Origin: Apostichopus parvimensis
Taxonomy: Eukaryota > Echinodermata > Holothuroidea > Aspidochirotida > Stichopodidae
DNA: 33,378 nucleotides
Reading direction: 5' to 3'
Assembly: GCA_000934455.1 (NCBI GenBank)
Contig: KN882276.1
Location: forward strand, 206,264 to 239,641
Under the pieces are notes generated by a model. The model ran no database searches. It had not been told where the DNA came from and was given only the letters and a program-made list of their open reading frames with translations. The first letter of the stretch is position 1; every line of letters begins with the position of its first letter. Below, in pieces: positions 32,476 to 33,378 of the stretch. The translations under genes and the position numbers were made by a program.

Positions 32476-32601
32476 GTAACTTTAGTCGTTGAGGATGGAG
32501 AGAGTCTTGGACTGATGATTAGAGGCGGCAGGGAATTTGGTCTCGGTATATATATCACAGGAGTTGATCCATATTCAGTGGCAGAACATTGTGGATTAAA
32601 G
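32476..32601 (+). CDS. WHRN: Whirlin exon: first half of PDZ2
   Basis: Forty-two codons: VTLVVEDGESLGLMIRGGRE, then FGLGIYITGVDPYSVAEHCG and LK. The PDZ binding loop is SLGLM. Human is VNLVLGDGRSLGLTIRGGAEYGLGIYITGVDPGSEAE. Phase 0 at both ends; the donor is AAG|GTTTGT, weaker than average. Confidence 0.95.
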
Positions 32602-32936
32602 GTTTGTGTAGCAGATTGCCATTTTGTCTTGAATTTTGTTTTCTTGAGGAATTGAAGTGAACTTTAAAAGAAAGTTTTTAAATGAATGCATGAAACCCAA
32701 ACTTACTACTGAAACAAGTCAGGCATATTGTCTTCATTTGAACGTGAAACAACAAGCTTGATAATTTATTCGCTAAAGTCAATGTAAGGTTATCGTCAGT
32801 GTTTGAAATTTCGTCACGTTGTTTACAGTAATCATCACCAAATGTCCAAGAAAATTATCAGGAAGAATATATTGTCTAAGTCATGAGAAATCAATATGTA
32901 ATTGGATATTCCTAAATATTGAAACCCTTCCGATAG
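32602..32936 (+). other. Whirlin intron inside PDZ2
   Basis: 335 nt; acceptor CCCTTCCGATAG. Nothing else recognised. Confidence 0.85.
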
Positions 32937-33102
32937 GTTGGAGATCAAATTATCAATGTCAACAGACGAACATTCCTGAGCATAGAGCACCAGGAAGCTG
33001 TCGCTATATTGAAATCTTCCAAAGAGATGACGATGACAATAAGAGATGTTAAGAAACTTCCATACGCTCGCACCACAGTGGACAGGACACAGTGGTTGAC
33101 AG
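32937..33102 (+). CDS. WHRN: Whirlin exon: second half of PDZ2
   Basis: Reads VGDQIINVNRRTFLSIEHQE, then AVAILKSSKEMTMTIRDVKK and LPYARTTVDRTQWLT, ending phase 1 at G|GTATGT. Matches human VGDQILEVNGRSFLNILHDEAVRLLKSS and LPHARTTVDETKW. The gene continues past the window. Confidence 0.95.
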
Positions 33103-33378
33103 GTATGTTCCAAGAAAAGCTGTGAGAAGTTTGTTATTACACAGTAGTATGTATCTGTGTATCACTGGGATTAAGGATAGGTCTATGTTGCTATGGGAAT
33201 CACTGAAAGTATGTATCACTGTATCATAGGGATTAAGGATAGGTATATGTTGCTATGGGAATCACTGAAAGTTTGTTAACATTACTGGTAGGCCAGGACC
33301 TGGGCATGTGTGCTACTGCATGTAGGAATAGTTGTTTTCAATGGGAAAGCTCTCAAAATTTTGTACCACTTAAACTAG
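33103..33378 (+). other. Whirlin intron, cut by the window edge
   Basis: Contains the 62-bp tandem duplication below. No exon seen before the edge. Confidence 0.8.
33146..33269 (+). repeat. Two-copy tandem repeat, 62-bp unit
   Basis: GGGATTAAGGATAGG begins at 33167 and again at 33229; both copies continue through TATGTTGCTATGGGAATCACTGAA with few differences. Confidence 0.9.

Larger units (their letters stand above)
26253..33102 (+). other. WHRN: Whirlin gene, 5' coding part (continues right)
   Basis: Gene-level entry. Whirlin is a scaffold with an N-terminal harmonin-homology domain (HHD) and PDZ domains. In vertebrates it organises the stereocilia tip and the ankle-link/periciliary Usher-2 complex. 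Four exons here give 417 complete residues plus a split codon: HHD about residues 29-103, a linker to about 182, PDZ1 about 184-275, a spacer with the whirlin-typical YTWVDPQGRSVSPPP, then PDZ2. The order HHD-PDZ1-PDZ2 and the TWVDPQGRS motif favour whirlin over its paralogue PDZD7, which lacks the N-terminal HHD. The second HHD, proline-rich region and PDZ3 would lie right of the window. Confidence 0.94.

Noticed and set aside
26253-33102. PDZD7 instead of whirlin
   Set aside because: PDZD7 lacks an N-terminal HHD before PDZ1; the TYTWVDPQGRSVSPPP spacer and PDZ2 match whirlin much better.

Overview
The window is animal nuclear DNA: AT-rich, with short protein-coding exons bounded by GT/AG splice sites, long introns and many small repeats. 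The gene content (SRP receptor alpha, PP1 inhibitor-3, an insulin-family A-chain exon and whirlin) and exon-level similarity to vertebrate proteins suggest an invertebrate deuterostome such as an echinoderm. That is inference; no single element here proves the clade.

Layout. Positions 1-6408 (+) carry the last nine coding exons of the signal recognition particle receptor alpha subunit (SRPRA), the NG GTPase half of the protein, followed by a probable 3' UTR that appears to contain its own intron (6410-7523) and ends near a poly(A) signal at 9094. Positions 9118-13537 hold no recognisable gene, but do hold a possible old transposon relic and the start of an inverted-repeat element broken by a 210-base assembly gap (13096-13305). 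Positions 13919-16599 (-) are a complete small three-exon gene for PPP1R11 (PP1 inhibitor-3, 111 aa), convergent with SRPRA. Positions 21064-21278 (-) are the terminal exon of an insulin-like peptide gene: C-peptide end, processing site and a canonical A chain. Its B-chain exon was not found in the window. Positions 26253-33102 (+) are the first four recognised exons of whirlin (WHRN): harmonin-homology domain, PDZ1 and PDZ2. The gene continues past the right edge.

The genes are not an operon and have unrelated jobs: SRP-dependent protein targeting, PP1 control, endocrine signalling, and scaffolding of stereocilia or ciliated-cell complexes. The main unexpected items are the insulin A-chain exon, the PPP1R11 gene split into exons too short to stand out as ORFs, a perfect 54-bp zero-spacer palindrome (17477-17530), a tail-to-tail tRNA-derived SINE pair that would fold into a long hairpin in whirlin pre-mRNA, a 363-bp hAT MITE with an 8-bp target duplication, a two-subunit minisatellite, a T/G-rich tract of about 600 bp, and a dense cluster of TACTGTA/TACAGTA words at 25.0-30.5 kb.
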